NCBI GenBank assembly: GCA_049578545.1
Contig: JBAUMF010000030.1
Coordinates: 124,001-188,000 of the forward strand
Direction: 5' to 3'
DNA length: 64,000 nt
Source: DASQBT01 sp049578545
GTDB taxonomy: Bacteria > Pseudomonadota > Gammaproteobacteria > Burkholderiales > Thiobacillaceae
Below are positions 9,981-18,644 of the stretch, piece by piece. The translations under genes and the position numbers were made by a program. Positions within the stretch are counted from its first letter, which is position 1. Every line of letters begins with the position of its first letter. Below the pieces are notes generated by a model that searched no databases, was not told the DNA's origin, and saw only the letters and a list, made by a program, of their open reading frames with translations.

Positions 9981-10991
9981 ATGCTCATTCTAGGTATCGA
10001 GTCCTCCTGCGATGAAACCGGCCTAGCCCTCTATGACACAGAGCAGGGCATCCTGGCTCATGTGCTTCATTCCCAAGTGGCGATGCATCAGGATTATGGC
10101 GGTGTGGTTCCCGAGTTGGCCTCCCGAGACCATATTCGCAGAATTACACCCCTCGTACGCCAGGTTCTGGCAGAGGCGGGTAAGACGCTTTCAGATCTGT
10201 CTGGTATCGGATTCACGCAAGGACCTGGGCTGGCAGGGGCTTTGTTGGTAGGGGCGGGTGTTGCCCGGTCCTTGGCTTATGCACTCAAGATTCCGGCTGT
10301 TGGGGTCCATCACCTGGAAGGCCATCTGCTTTCTCCGTTGTTGGCAGAACCACGGCCGAAATTTCCGTTTGTCGCACTGCTGGTCTCGGGAGGGCACACC
10401 CAGCTAATGCAAGTGGACGGAGTGGGCGCTTACCTGACTTTGGGGGATACGCTGGACGATGCGGCCGGCGAAGCATTTGATAAGACCGCCCAGCTGCTGG
10501 GGCTGGGTTATCCCGGCGGCCCCGCCGTATCAAAACTGGCTGAACAGGGCAACCAGAGCCGTTTCAAATTGCCTCGCCCATTGCTCAATTCAGGTGATCT
10601 CAATTTCAGTTTCAGTGGTCTGAAAACAGCAGTGCTAAGCTTGCGTAACAAGCATCCAGCGCAAGCCGACCGCGCAGATATTGCTTCCGCTTTCCAGGCA
10701 GCCATGGTCGAGGTTCTGGTGGCCAAGTCCCTGCAAGCCTTGGAGCAGAGCAGAAGCCAGCGCCTGGTGGTGGCCGGCGGGGTGGGGGCAAATCGTCAGT
10801 TGCGTCACCGCCTATTGGAGGAAACGGCCAAACTGGGCGCCCAAGTTTACTTTCCGCCGCTTGATTTATGCACTGACAACGGCGCCATGATTGCCTATGC
10901 CGGCGCTCAACGCATGGTCCACGGTATTACCGGGCCAGCGTCATTCGCTGTCAACCCACGCTGGAATCTGCAGGAGATCGAACGTGCATGA
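9981..10991 (+). CDS. tsaD: tRNA N6-threonylcarbamoyladenosine transferase
   Basis: A 336-residue ASKHA-fold enzyme that moves the threonylcarbamoyl group onto A37 of ANN-decoding tRNAs, together with TsaB and TsaE. It opens MLILGIESSCDETGLALYD. The metal-binding His111 and His115 (HHLEGH) are present, as are the nucleotide-binding VSGGHTQL and the C-terminal LCTDNGAMIAYAG. The divergent arrangement with rpsU is shared with E. coli. No other gene of the pathway is nearby. Confidence 0.97.
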   Translation: MLILGIESSCDETGLALYDTEQGILAHVLHSQVAMHQDYGGVVPELASRDHIRRITPLVRQVLAEAGKTLSDLSGIGFTQGPGLAGALLVGAGVARSLAYALKIPAVGVHHLEGHLLSPLLAEPRPKFPFVALLVSGGHTQLMQVDGVGAYLTLGDTLDDAAGEAFDKTAQLLGLGYPGGPAVSKLAEQGNQSRFKLPRPLLNSGDLNFSFSGLKTAVLSLRNKHPAQADRADIASAFQAAMVEVLVAKSLQALEQSRSQRLVVAGGVGANRQLRHRLLEETAKLGAQVYFPPLDLCTDNGAMIAYAGAQRMVHGITGPASFAVNPRWNLQEIERA

Positions 10992-11014
10992 AGTAATGAA
11001 TTTGTAGTCCCTGT

Positions 11015-11815
11015 CTATCGATGCAAATGTGGCATTGCGCCACGCACCAATTCCAACAATCCCTTGCCACCAGGGATTTGGGCGAGCATATCCGGAAACA
11101 GCACCAATCCAAATAACAGGGCGGCGAGGCAAAGCAAAACCAAATTCATGAAGATGCTTTCAGGGCGCAATACGCCCCAATAGCGCATTGTCAGGTACAT
11201 GGCATCCTTCTTGTGTTCGCTCATGGTCATCCAGCGCCGGACCAGGGAGACGGCGAGGTACACCACATAGCCGCCAGTGAGCGACGCGAACACGATGCGG
11301 AAAATGCCGAACAGATCGAGCTGACCCCCCATGAAATGCTGGTACATGTAGGAGACAGCCCCGACCAGCATGGATGCCATGACAGCAATGACTACATTGG
11401 CGAACAGCCGGCGCCTTTCGCGCGCAAGATCGGCCTGACGGCGGATAAAGAAATCATCCACCTCCAGTTTGAAGTATTCGACTTTTTCCTCAACCAGACT
11501 GGAAATCTCGCGCTTGGCTACCGCTACACGTTCGTCCAGCACGGTGGACAGCCTGTCAGCTGCATAGTCCACCAACTCGCGCACATCATCCTTGGTGAAC
11601 TGGCGCTGGTTGTGCAGCTCAAGGGAGATCTTGTCCAGCTTGGCATCGATCTCCTCGCCTGCATGCTGAATGACTTCGCGCAACTCGGTGCCGGCCTGGA
11701 CAACCCCATCCTTTACCACGTTGGTCAAGCGCTCGCCGGCGCGATCAATGGCGTGCTGCGAAACTTCCGCCAGGCTGTCCTTGGCGAAATTCATTTCCTT
11801 TTCAAACCAGGCCAT
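11015..11815 (-). CDS. Coiled-coil inner-membrane protein of unknown function
   Basis: A 266-residue protein with two parts. Residues 1-140 are charged and amphipathic, consistent with long helices or coiled coil (ELREVIQHAGEEIDAKLDKI, VAKREISSLVEEKVEYFKL). Residues 145-250 contain three hydrophobic segments at about 146-167, 178-197 and 227-246. The ATG lies four bases beyond the plsY stop, so the two are very likely cotranscribed. The layout resembles a tethered membrane scaffold, but I recognise no family. Confidence 0.75.
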   Translation of the reverse strand: MAWFEKEMNFAKDSLAEVSQHAIDRAGERLTNVVKDGVVQAGTELREVIQHAGEEIDAKLDKISLELHNQRQFTKDDVRELVDYAADRLSTVLDERVAVAKREISSLVEEKVEYFKLEVDDFFIRRQADLARERRRLFANVVIAVMASMLVGAVSYMYQHFMGGQLDLFGIFRIVFASLTGGYVVYLAVSLVRRWMTMSEHKKDAMYLTMRYWGVLRPESIFMNLVLLCLAALLFGLVLFPDMLAQIPGGKGLLELVRGAMPHLHR

Positions 11816-11818
11816 GGG

Positions 11819-12451
11819 CTACTCCTTTTTCGAGATGCCGGTTGGTTTGGCAAAACCGCCTTCTTCGCCTGAAAGAAGGCGCCTGATGTTACCTCGATGC
11901 CGCCAGAATAGCAGGCCAACGAGCACGCTCAGAATGCCCACGGCTCCATAGTCGTTCAGTAACACGTACGCGTAGACGGGCGCGGCCGCTGCGGCGGCCA
12001 GAGCAGAGAGCGATGAAATGCGGGACAGAGCGAATACTACCAGCCAGGTCGCCAGGCACCCCAAGCCCAGCATTGGGTGCAGTGCAAACAGAATACCCAG
12101 CGCAGTCGCTACGCCCTTGCCCCCGTTGAACCCGAAATACAGCGGAAACAGGTGGCCAATAAACACGCCCAGGCAGGCGGCGTAAATCGCGGCCGGGTTG
12201 AGCCCATAATGTGCCCCGATGTATTCGGCCAACTTTACGGCTACATAGCCTTTGGAAAAATCGCCCAGCAGGGTTAGCACAGCTGCCGTCTTCTTGCCGG
12301 TGCGCAGCATGTTGGTGGCGCCCGGATTGCCCGATCCAAATGAACGCGGATCGGGCAGCCCCATGAGCTTGCTGACGATGACGGCAAAGGACAGCGAGCC
12401 GATCAAATAGGCACCGGCAAAATAGGGCAGGGTAAAGGGAAGGCTTTCCAT
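11819..12451 (-). CDS. plsY: Glycerol-3-phosphate acyltransferase PlsY
   Basis: A 210-residue polytopic inner-membrane enzyme that transfers an acyl group from acyl-phosphate to glycerol-3-phosphate, the first step of phospholipid synthesis. The conserved loops are visible: SFGSGNPGATNMLRTG and GFNGGKGVATALG. The frame stays open far upstream (to 13018), but homology starts at MESLPFTLPYFAGAYLIGSL and the extra sequence is the antisense of folB, so the ATG at 12451 is used. It is divergent from folB across 33 bp, a common arrangement in proteobacteria. Confidence 0.96.
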   Translation of the reverse strand: MESLPFTLPYFAGAYLIGSLSFAVIVSKLMGLPDPRSFGSGNPGATNMLRTGKKTAAVLTLLGDFSKGYVAVKLAEYIGAHYGLNPAAIYAACLGVFIGHLFPLYFGFNGGKGVATALGILFALHPMLGLGCLATWLVVFALSRISSLSALAAAAAAPVYAYVLLNDYGAVGILSVLVGLLFWRHRGNIRRLLSGEEGGFAKPTGISKKE

Positions 12452-12484
12452 TAAAATTCCGGTTTTGCTCTGGCCGTTCGGCTC

Positions 12485-12847
12485 ATGGACATATTGTTTT
12501 TGCGGGATTTCCGTCTCGACCTCATTATCGGCATATACGAGTGGGAACGCAAAATGCCTCAGCCGGTGCGTTTGGACCTGGAAATCGGTCTGCCGCACAA
12601 CAAGGCCTGTGACACCGACCACGTAGCGGATACCATCGATTACGGCGCTGTGGCAGGACGGGTCAGGGAATATCTGACCAACGCACCACAGCCAATTACA
12701 TTGGTGGAGTCGGTGGCTGAGCACGTGGCCCGGGTCGTGCTGAACGAGTTTGGTGCGCCCTGGGTCAAGGTGAGCGTCACCAAATTTGCCATCGTTCGTG
12801 GCATCAAGGAACTCGGCATTACCATCGAGCGGGGCTCCCGCATTTGA
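12485..12847 (+). CDS. folB: Dihydroneopterin aldolase
   Basis: A 120-residue FolB that splits dihydroneopterin to hydroxymethyl-dihydropterin in folate synthesis. The start (MDILFLRDFRLDLIIGIYEWE) and the motifs DTIDYGAV and TLVESVAEHVARVVL are typical, including the active-site Glu in VESVAE. It is divergent from plsY and 170 bp upstream of the TSUP permease gene. Confidence 0.95.
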   Translation: MDILFLRDFRLDLIIGIYEWERKMPQPVRLDLEIGLPHNKACDTDHVADTIDYGAVAGRVREYLTNAPQPITLVESVAEHVARVVLNEFGAPWVKVSVTKFAIVRGIKELGITIERGSRI

Positions 12848-13017
12848 CCGCATCTTCAACAACCTGCTACGCAGCCGGACGACAGTGTTGCGCGGGGGCG
12901 CCCGTGTTCCATCCTGTGCAGTCGGCCCGGGATCCTCATGCATTACCAGTGCACCTCGGTACCTGAACGTTGCGCGCCTTGCTCTCCAACCGCTCGCTAC
13001 GGTTCGTGGAGGCGCCA

Positions 13018-13752
13018 TTGAGTCTGGGCCACGGGCTTTATGCCTTCCTGGTTCTGGCTTTGGCGTATTTCATTCGCGGCATCAGTGGGTTCGGTTCAGG
13101 CTTGGTGGCGGTGCCGCTGCTGGCCATTGTCTTTCCCCTGTCCCTGGTTGTTCCGACCATGCTGCTGCTCGATTTCACCGCATCGCTCGTTCTTGGCGGG
13201 CTGAACCTGAAACACGTGCGTTGGAGTGAGCTGAAGCCACTTTTCCCCTTTGGGCTGGCTGGTGTAGCGCTCGGTACAATCATGCTTGTCAATTTGCCAA
13301 GAACGCCACTGCTGATGGGGCTGGGCGTGTTTCTGCTGGTCTTCGCCATTCGCAGTCTGCTCAATCTGCATGGCGACAAACCCGTCTCGAGCTGGTGGGC
13401 GATTCCTGCAAGTTTCGCTGGCGGCACCATCGGCGCGCTGTTCGGCACTGGTGGTCCGCCCTACGTAGTTTATCTTTCCCATCGGCTACGGGAAAAAGAC
13501 CAGCTTCGTGCAACGCTCTCCGGCTTGTTTTTCTTTGAAGGGTTGATGCGGATCATAAGCTTTACCCTGGCAGGTTTGCTTCTAAACATACCGGTTTGGA
13601 GAGGTTATGGATTCGGCCTGCCTGTTGCGTTGCTTGCCCTATATGGCGGCAGCCATGTACACACCGGCTTGAGCCGGTCGCAGGTGATGCGGATGATCGG
13701 GGTCTTGTTGTTGCTCAGCAGTTTGTCGCTGTTCGTGAAAGCCTGCGCATAA
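13018..13752 (+). CDS. TSUP family (TauE/SafE) sulfite/organosulfur permease
   Basis: A membrane protein of about 244 residues with seven or eight hydrophobic segments. It has the two typical repeats, each beginning with a Gly-rich loop (IRGISGFGSGLVAVPLL and FAGGTIGALFGTGGPPYVVY). TSUP proteins move sulfite, sulfonates or similar anions; the substrate here is unknown. I chose TTG at 13018 because GGAGG lies five bases upstream and the first membrane segment follows directly. The frame is open to an earlier TTG at 12970 without a ribosome site. Confidence 0.85.
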   Translation: MSLGHGLYAFLVLALAYFIRGISGFGSGLVAVPLLAIVFPLSLVVPTMLLLDFTASLVLGGLNLKHVRWSELKPLFPFGLAGVALGTIMLVNLPRTPLLMGLGVFLLVFAIRSLLNLHGDKPVSSWWAIPASFAGGTIGALFGTGGPPYVVYLSHRLREKDQLRATLSGLFFFEGLMRIISFTLAGLLLNIPVWRGYGFGLPVALLALYGGSHVHTGLSRSQVMRMIGVLLLLSSLSLFVKACA

Positions 13753-13763
13753 CGACAGAAGAC

Positions 13764-14666
13764 CTAGCCTCTGGGGTGATGGCTCGCATGTAGCTGCTTG
13801 AGTCTCGCCCGTGCCACGTGCGTGTAAATCTGGGTGGTGGAGATATCGGAGTGACCCAGCAGCATTTGCACCACGCGCAGGTCTGCGCCGTGGTTGAGCA
13901 GATGGGTGGCAAAAGCATGACGTAATGTGTGGGGCGAGAGAGTCTGGGGAAGGCCCGCGGCTTTTGCACGGCGTTTAAGCAAATACCAGAAGGCCTGCCG
14001 GGTCATACCCTTACCTTGCTGTGTGACAAACACGGCATCGCTAATTTGTCTGTCGAGCAAATCCGGGCGGGCTTCTTTCAGATAGCGGCTTAGCCAGAGT
14101 ATGGCTTCTTCACCCAGAGGTACCAGCCGTTCTTTGCTGCCCTTGCCAGTCACCCGCACAACGCCGGCATCGAGGTTCAGATTGAGAAATGTAAGACCCA
14201 CCAGCTCGGTCACCCGCAAGCCCGTTGCGTAAAGGGTTTCCAGCATGGCTTTGTCCCTCATGCCGAGGGAAGTGTGCAGATCGTTAATCGCCAACAGGTG
14301 CTCAACGTCCAGTTCAGAAAGGCTTTTGGGCAATGGGCGTGGAAGTTTGGGGCTATCCAGGTTGAGGGTGGGGTCGACAGAAATTCTGCTTTCCCGAGCC
14401 AGCCAGCGGTAGAAGCGTTTTAGGGTGGAGAGATAGCGTGCAGCGCTGCGCGGTTTGGTCTTTTGCAAGAAGCGGTGAGCCAGGTAGGCTTCCACGTCCA
14501 TTTGCAGTGCTTCTTCCACAGCCTTGCCTCGCTGTGCCTGCAGCCATTTGGCAAAGCCATGCATGTCGCGCCGGTAAGCCGCCAGGGTAAGGTCAGATAG
14601 ACCTTCCTCCAGCCATAACCGGTCGCAGAACTGATCGATCAAGGCAGGGTCAAGCTTGTCCTTCAT
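13764..14666 (-). CDS. xerD: Site-specific tyrosine recombinase XerD
   Basis: A 300-residue recombinase that, with XerC, resolves chromosome dimers at dif. The SAM-like core-binding domain covers about residues 1-95 and the catalytic domain the rest. All catalytic residues are visible: Arg151 (GLRVTEL), Lys175 (GKGSKE), His246 and Arg249 (HTLRH), His272 (LGHSD) and Tyr281 (IYTHV). The start overlaps the end of ogt by 17 bases, suggesting translational coupling. The length and the housekeeping context favour XerD over a phage integrase. Confidence 0.94.
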   Translation of the reverse strand: MKDKLDPALIDQFCDRLWLEEGLSDLTLAAYRRDMHGFAKWLQAQRGKAVEEALQMDVEAYLAHRFLQKTKPRSAARYLSTLKRFYRWLARESRISVDPTLNLDSPKLPRPLPKSLSELDVEHLLAINDLHTSLGMRDKAMLETLYATGLRVTELVGLTFLNLNLDAGVVRVTGKGSKERLVPLGEEAILWLSRYLKEARPDLLDRQISDAVFVTQQGKGMTRQAFWYLLKRRAKAAGLPQTLSPHTLRHAFATHLLNHGADLRVVQMLLGHSDISTTQIYTHVARARLKQLHASHHPRG

Positions 14667-15111
14667 GCGCTAGCAGCCAGGATTTGATGTTCAGGGAAGC
14701 AAGGGATTTTGTGCGCATGAAGCCACCCAAGCCTGTAGCGGAAACTACCCGGTGACAGGGCACGATGACGGGAAGCGGGTTGGAGCCGCAAGCGCCACCA
14801 ATGGCACGTGGTGCGGTGTCGAGTATTTGCGCCAATTGTCCATAGGTGAGTGGTGCACCGGCCGGGATCTCGCACAACGCTTTCCAGACCTGTTTCTGAA
14901 ACCGTGTCCCATTAAGATTTATAGGCAGGTCGAATGCATGCCTGGGGTTGCAGAAATAGGCATTCAGCTGCGCCTCGGTTTCCTTGAGCAAAGGAGAAGC
15001 GGGTTTCTTCAGCGCATGCCGTTTAGGCAGAAATTCAATTCCGGTGAGGAAATCGCTTTCGGCACTCAGCTTCAACTGCCCAAACGGTACATTGATGACG
15101 GCTTCATCCAT
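14650..15111 (-). CDS. ogt: Methylated-DNA--protein-cysteine S-methyltransferase
   Basis: A 153-residue suicide repair protein that takes alkyl groups from O6-alkylguanine. The acceptor Cys119 stands in VIVPCHRVV, preceded by the helix-turn-helix stretch PLTYGQLAQIL and the arginine-finger helix APRAIGGACGSNP. There is no Ada N-terminal domain, so it is of the Ogt type. It overlaps xerD by 17 bases. Confidence 0.94.
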   Translation of the reverse strand: MDEAVINVPFGQLKLSAESDFLTGIEFLPKRHALKKPASPLLKETEAQLNAYFCNPRHAFDLPINLNGTRFQKQVWKALCEIPAGAPLTYGQLAQILDTAPRAIGGACGSNPLPVIVPCHRVVSATGLGGFMRTKSLASLNIKSWLLAHEGQA

Positions 15112-15685
15112 GGGGACATTTTAATCCTCATCAGCGGCCAATAAACATTCCGAAACGAGTGGGCACCTTGCGTTCGATAGGCAGCACCTGGCAATCAAAT
15201 TGAGTCTTGCGTGACCGCTGGTGAGGCCCAGCAGACGCTCATGGGTATTGCGGTATGATTTCAGGGGATTTACGCTATCCGCCCGGATTTATGCGACCTC
15301 TGTGGACTCCACCAGGAAATTTTGGGAGCAGAAACATGGATGAACCCGCGCCCTTGCAGGGTTGAGCTCAACTGGCCCGGGGGCTTGAATTTACAGCGCA
15401 AAGTCGCTTCCATTAGTTTACTTCCGTTGTTCGCCATTCCAGCCGGCAATCCGGACATGTCTTTCAACGCAGTCTTTCAACGCAGTCTTTCAACGCAAAA
15501 ACACTATCTTAATCTCATGTCCGTTGCATCCAACATGGACGGGTAACCTGGCGGATCAAGCAAATTAATTGTTTCCACAGTGTCAAAGATTCCGTGATCC
15601 TGACGATATACAGTGAAGTCAACAACAAATTTGCTCATCTCATTCTCCGTTAAGGGGGTGGTGTGTTCCACAAAGGGCTCGAATC
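15112..15685. other. Gene-poor stretch upstream of the EAL remnant
   Basis: Between ogt and the EAL remnant I see no credible complete gene. Short frames are present but have no recognisable content or ribosome sites. The stretch contains the triple 13-bp repeat listed separately. Together with the neighbouring remnant, this looks like decayed coding DNA. Confidence 0.5.
15459..15496. repeat. Three tandem copies of a 13-bp unit
   Basis: The 12-mer GTCTTTCAACGC occurs three times, at 15459, 15472 and 15485, each separated by one A, giving a 13-bp period. The copies are identical. No gene covers the site with confidence, so it is probably a slippage product in non-coding DNA. Confidence 0.85.
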
Positions 15686-15928
15686 TTGGACATCAGGCAC
15701 GTCATCCTGTCGCAGCCGGACATCACTTCCCTGGCCAAGACTCCGGGCTTCACGGCGACGGCCGAGGGCATCGAGACCCTGGAGCCAGCGGGCCTCCGTC
15801 ATGTCCTCGACTGCGGAACGTTGCAGGGATGCTGCATCAGCAAACCCTTACCACCGGGATACCTTGCCGCATCGCTGGCACAGTGCATGACGGTAGATAA
15901 ACCGCATGGCCCCGGCCCGCAAGAATGA
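15686..15928 (+). pseudogene. Remnant of an EAL (c-di-GMP phosphodiesterase) domain
   Basis: This short frame reads like the last 60-65 residues of an EAL domain: GFTATAEGIETLEPAG followed by TLQGCCISKPLPP, matching the family's AEGVET and QGY-SKPLP motifs. The rest of the domain, including the EAL signature and the catalytic acidic residues, is absent upstream. No start with a ribosome site is seen (the first candidate is TTG), and the end runs into the next gene. I take it as the 3' scar of a deleted c-di-GMP phosphodiesterase gene. Confidence 0.65.
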
Positions 15929-17846
15929 TTACGAGAACATGAACAAGGTCGATCATCTGCGGATAACCAGCCAGCTTCCCAGTCCCAAGGGGGTGGCGCT
16001 GGCAATCATGGAGATCAGCGGGCGAGAGGATGCGACCGTGCATGAGGTGGCCAGAGTAGTGCAGTCCGACCCCGCCCTGTCCGGGCGCCTGTTGCGTCTC
16101 GCCAACTCGGCAGCCAACCCTGGCCGGGCCGTGGCCTCGATCAATGAAGCGGTCATGCGTCTCGGTATGTCCACCGTGCGCCAACTGGCCTTGGGCTTCT
16201 CCCTGGTGGATCAGTATTCGCAAGGGTCCTGCAGGGGTTTCGACTATCCGACCTTCTGGTCCCACTCTCTGTTGATGGCGGTCGCCAGTCAGGAACTGGG
16301 GAGGATGGTGAGGATAAGTACGCCTGACGACCTGTTTTCCTGTGGCTTGTTGGCGCAAATTGGCAAACTGGCCCTGGCCACGCTCTATCCCGTTGATTAC
16401 AGTGTTATTCTTCAACAGGAAGCCAATAGGGAGGCGTTATTGGCGCTGGAACGCGAGCGGCTGCAGGTGGACCACATCGAGTTTACCGCCGCTCTGCTGG
16501 CTGACTGTGGCATCCCCAAGGCTCTGGCGGAGCCGGTCTATTATCACGAAGCACCGGAACTATCCGGCTTTGTCGAAGGCTCCCGGCCCTACTGGCTGAC
16601 GCATTTGTTCTTCCAAGCTCGACGCATGGCCGATCTTGGTCTGGCATCCGAGACAGAGCGCCACAGCAAGATATCTGAACTTATGCGCCTTGGTGGCATG
16701 ATTGGCCTGGACGCGGAGGCTTTCGGCGAGCTGTTCGACAACGTGGTACGCCAATGGCAGGAGTGGGGCGATCTGCTCAAGGTTCCCGCCGCGAAGCTGC
16801 CCTCCTTCGATGCCATGGCCAATGCTCCGGCACCTCGCCCAGTGCAGCAGGAGTCCAAGACGACCTGCAATCGGGTATTGCTGTTGGAAAGCGAGCCTGC
16901 AACCCGCATCATGATCGCAGGGGCGTTGCGACAACTGATGGGCTGCACCGTCCACACGGCCGAGAATGGCAAGCATGCACTTGCACTGGCTTTGGAGGTG
17001 ATGCCCCAGATCGTAATTACCGATTGGCTGATGCCGGAAATGAATGGGCTGGAATTTTGCCGTGCCCTGCGCGCCACCGACTGGGGCCAGTCCATGTACG
17101 TGATCATGCTGACCGGCGCAGAGACGGAGGAAATGATCGTCCAGGCCTTCGAGGCCGGGATAGACGATTACATGTTCAAGCCGGTGAACGTCCGCGCCCT
17201 TAATGCGCGCATGCGAGCCGCACAGCACTATGTGAAGCTGCTTGAGGCCTGGGAGCAGGACCGGTCGCAACTCAAGCATTTCGCGGCGGAGCTGGCCATC
17301 AGCAACCGCCGGCTGGAGCATGCCGCGATGACGGATCTGCTCACAGGGATACCCAACCGGCGCGCAGGCATGGAGGCCCTAGCCAAGGCCTGGAGCGCCT
17401 CTCAGCGTGCCGCTCGTCCTGTAGCGGCACTCGTCATTGACATCGACAATTTCAAGTCTATCAATGATCGCCACGGCCACGCGGTCGGCGATGTCGTTCT
17501 GCAGGAGGTGGCCAAGGCCATCCAGGCCGCCGCCCGCAAGCATGACAATGTCAGCCGCATCGGGGGCGAGGAGTTCCTCCTGATATGTCAGAACGCAGAC
17601 CCCGGCGCCGCCCTGCTTGCAGCCGAGCGCCTGCGCAAGATGGTCAGGAACCTGAGTATCAAGGTGGCAGATCTGGACGTCCAGACATCGGTCAGTATAG
17701 GAGTGGCTAACCTTGAGACGGGTATGACGGATGCGGACGACATCGTCCGCGGCGCCGATAAGGCCCTCTACGCGGCCAAGCACGCAGGTCGGAACCGGGT
17801 CTGTGTATTTTCGCAGGGCAAGACACATTGTGCCCAGAGCCAGTAA
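15906..17846 (+). CDS. HDOD-REC-GGDEF signalling protein (putative diguanylate cyclase)
   Basis: A 646-residue cytoplasmic protein with three domains: HDOD (about residues 20-215), response-regulator receiver (about 322-440) with phospho-acceptor Asp373 in ITDWLMPEMNG and Lys425 in MFKP, and GGDEF (about 470-635). The cyclase site is GGEEF at 553-557, an active variant. An RxxD inhibitory site (RKHD, 544-547) lies five residues before it, so c-di-GMP feedback is expected. The start may instead be the ATG at 15939, giving MNKVDHLRITSQLP, where HDOD similarity begins. No cognate kinase is adjacent. The order HDOD first, then REC and GGDEF, is not the common one. Confidence 0.9.
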   Translation: MAPARKNDYENMNKVDHLRITSQLPSPKGVALAIMEISGREDATVHEVARVVQSDPALSGRLLRLANSAANPGRAVASINEAVMRLGMSTVRQLALGFSLVDQYSQGSCRGFDYPTFWSHSLLMAVASQELGRMVRISTPDDLFSCGLLAQIGKLALATLYPVDYSVILQQEANREALLALERERLQVDHIEFTAALLADCGIPKALAEPVYYHEAPELSGFVEGSRPYWLTHLFFQARRMADLGLASETERHSKISELMRLGGMIGLDAEAFGELFDNVVRQWQEWGDLLKVPAAKLPSFDAMANAPAPRPVQQESKTTCNRVLLLESEPATRIMIAGALRQLMGCTVHTAENGKHALALALEVMPQIVITDWLMPEMNGLEFCRALRATDWGQSMYVIMLTGAETEEMIVQAFEAGIDDYMFKPVNVRALNARMRAAQHYVKLLEAWEQDRSQLKHFAAELAISNRRLEHAAMTDLLTGIPNRRAGMEALAKAWSASQRAARPVAALVIDIDNFKSINDRHGHAVGDVVLQEVAKAIQAAARKHDNVSRIGGEEFLLICQNADPGAALLAAERLRKMVRNLSIKVADLDVQTSVSIGVANLETGMTDADDIVRGADKALYAAKHAGRNRVCVFSQGKTHCAQSQ

Positions 17847-18150
17847 CGGCGTGCATCAGGAATAATGCCTGAGCCTTCAGCGCACATCCATCGTGAGGGG
17901 CAGGCCTGCACAAGGGCAGAAAGATCATCCAGTAACTGGCCGGGGCTTGCGTTCGACAGACTGCTGTTGCAATCGGCGCCAACCTTAATCGTCGCCATTC
18001 GGCAGGTCGGGTAGGGCCGCTGTTACAGGTCACTGCTTGTGAAAACGGCAAGCAGCTTACTTGGAAAAAATACAATTTGTGGCGAAGCTGGCCCTGGTGG
18101 CCTAAAGAGTTGTTGAGTGATTTTGATTTCTTCATGCCGTATTCGGCTAA
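17847..18150. other. Intergenic stretch, nothing recognised
   Basis: The stretch lies between the HDOD-REC-GGDEF gene and the rplS operon terminator. A 76-codon minus-strand frame (17768-17998) begins MATIKVGADCNSSL, but it overlaps the end of the signalling gene, has no clear ribosome site and matches nothing I know. Confidence 0.4.
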
Positions 18151-18176
18151 ATAGAAAAGCCCTCACGAGGAGGGCT
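18151..18176 (-). terminator. Intrinsic terminator of the rpsP-rimM-trmD-rplS operon
   Basis: On the minus strand AGCCCTC, a five-base loop and GAGGGCT form a 7-bp stem followed by TTTTCTATTT. It lies about 25 bp after the rplS stop, the expected place for the end of this operon. Confidence 0.85.
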
Positions 18177-18199
18177 CTCCTGTTCAGGCAAAGAGTTGC

Positions 18200-18586
18200 T
18201 TACTGGGCCGCTGCAGCCTTGGCGCGGTTAGGTAGCTTTTCCTTGATGCGGGCACTCTTGCCGGAGCGCTGACGCAGGTAGTAGAGCTTGGCGCGGCGCA
18301 CGTCACCGCGGCGCTTGACTTCAATTCCAGCGATTAGCGGGGAATAGGTCTGGAAGGTTCGCTCCACGCCTTCGCCGGCGGAGATCTTGCGTACGGTAAA
18401 CGCGGAGTTGAGGCCGCGGTTGCGCTTGCCGATCACCACGCCTTCATAGGCTTGCAGCCGTTCCTTGTCGCCTTCCTTCACCTTGACCTGCACCACCACC
18501 GTGTCGCCGGGAGCGAAGGCGGGAATGGTTTTGCCCAGGCGATCAATTTCTTCCTGTTCGAGTTGTTCGATGATGTTCATGTTCAT
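18200..18586 (-). CDS. rplS: 50S ribosomal protein L19
   Basis: A 128-residue ribosomal protein at the 30S-50S interface. FAPGDTVVVQVKVKEGDKER and KISAGEGVERTFQTYSPL are family signatures, and the C-terminus is Lys/Arg-rich. It is last in the rpsP-rimM-trmD-rplS operon and followed by a strong hairpin terminator. Confidence 0.97.
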   Translation of the reverse strand: MNMNIIEQLEQEEIDRLGKTIPAFAPGDTVVVQVKVKEGDKERLQAYEGVVIGKRNRGLNSAFTVRKISAGEGVERTFQTYSPLIAGIEVKRRGDVRRAKLYYLRQRSGKSARIKEKLPNRAKAAAAQ

Positions 18587-18644
18587 TTCTCTTACAAAAT
18601 CGCGAATTGGTTTCCAGCGGAAACGTTGCGCGGTTAATGATCCT

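Noticed and set aside
12452..13018. Long upstream extension of the plsY frame on the minus strand
   Set aside because: It is the antisense of folB; similarity to PlsY begins only at the ATG at 12451.
17768..17998. 76-codon minus-strand frame beginning MATIKVGADCNSSL
   Set aside because: Overlaps the end of the HDOD-REC-GGDEF gene and has neither ribosome site nor recognised content.
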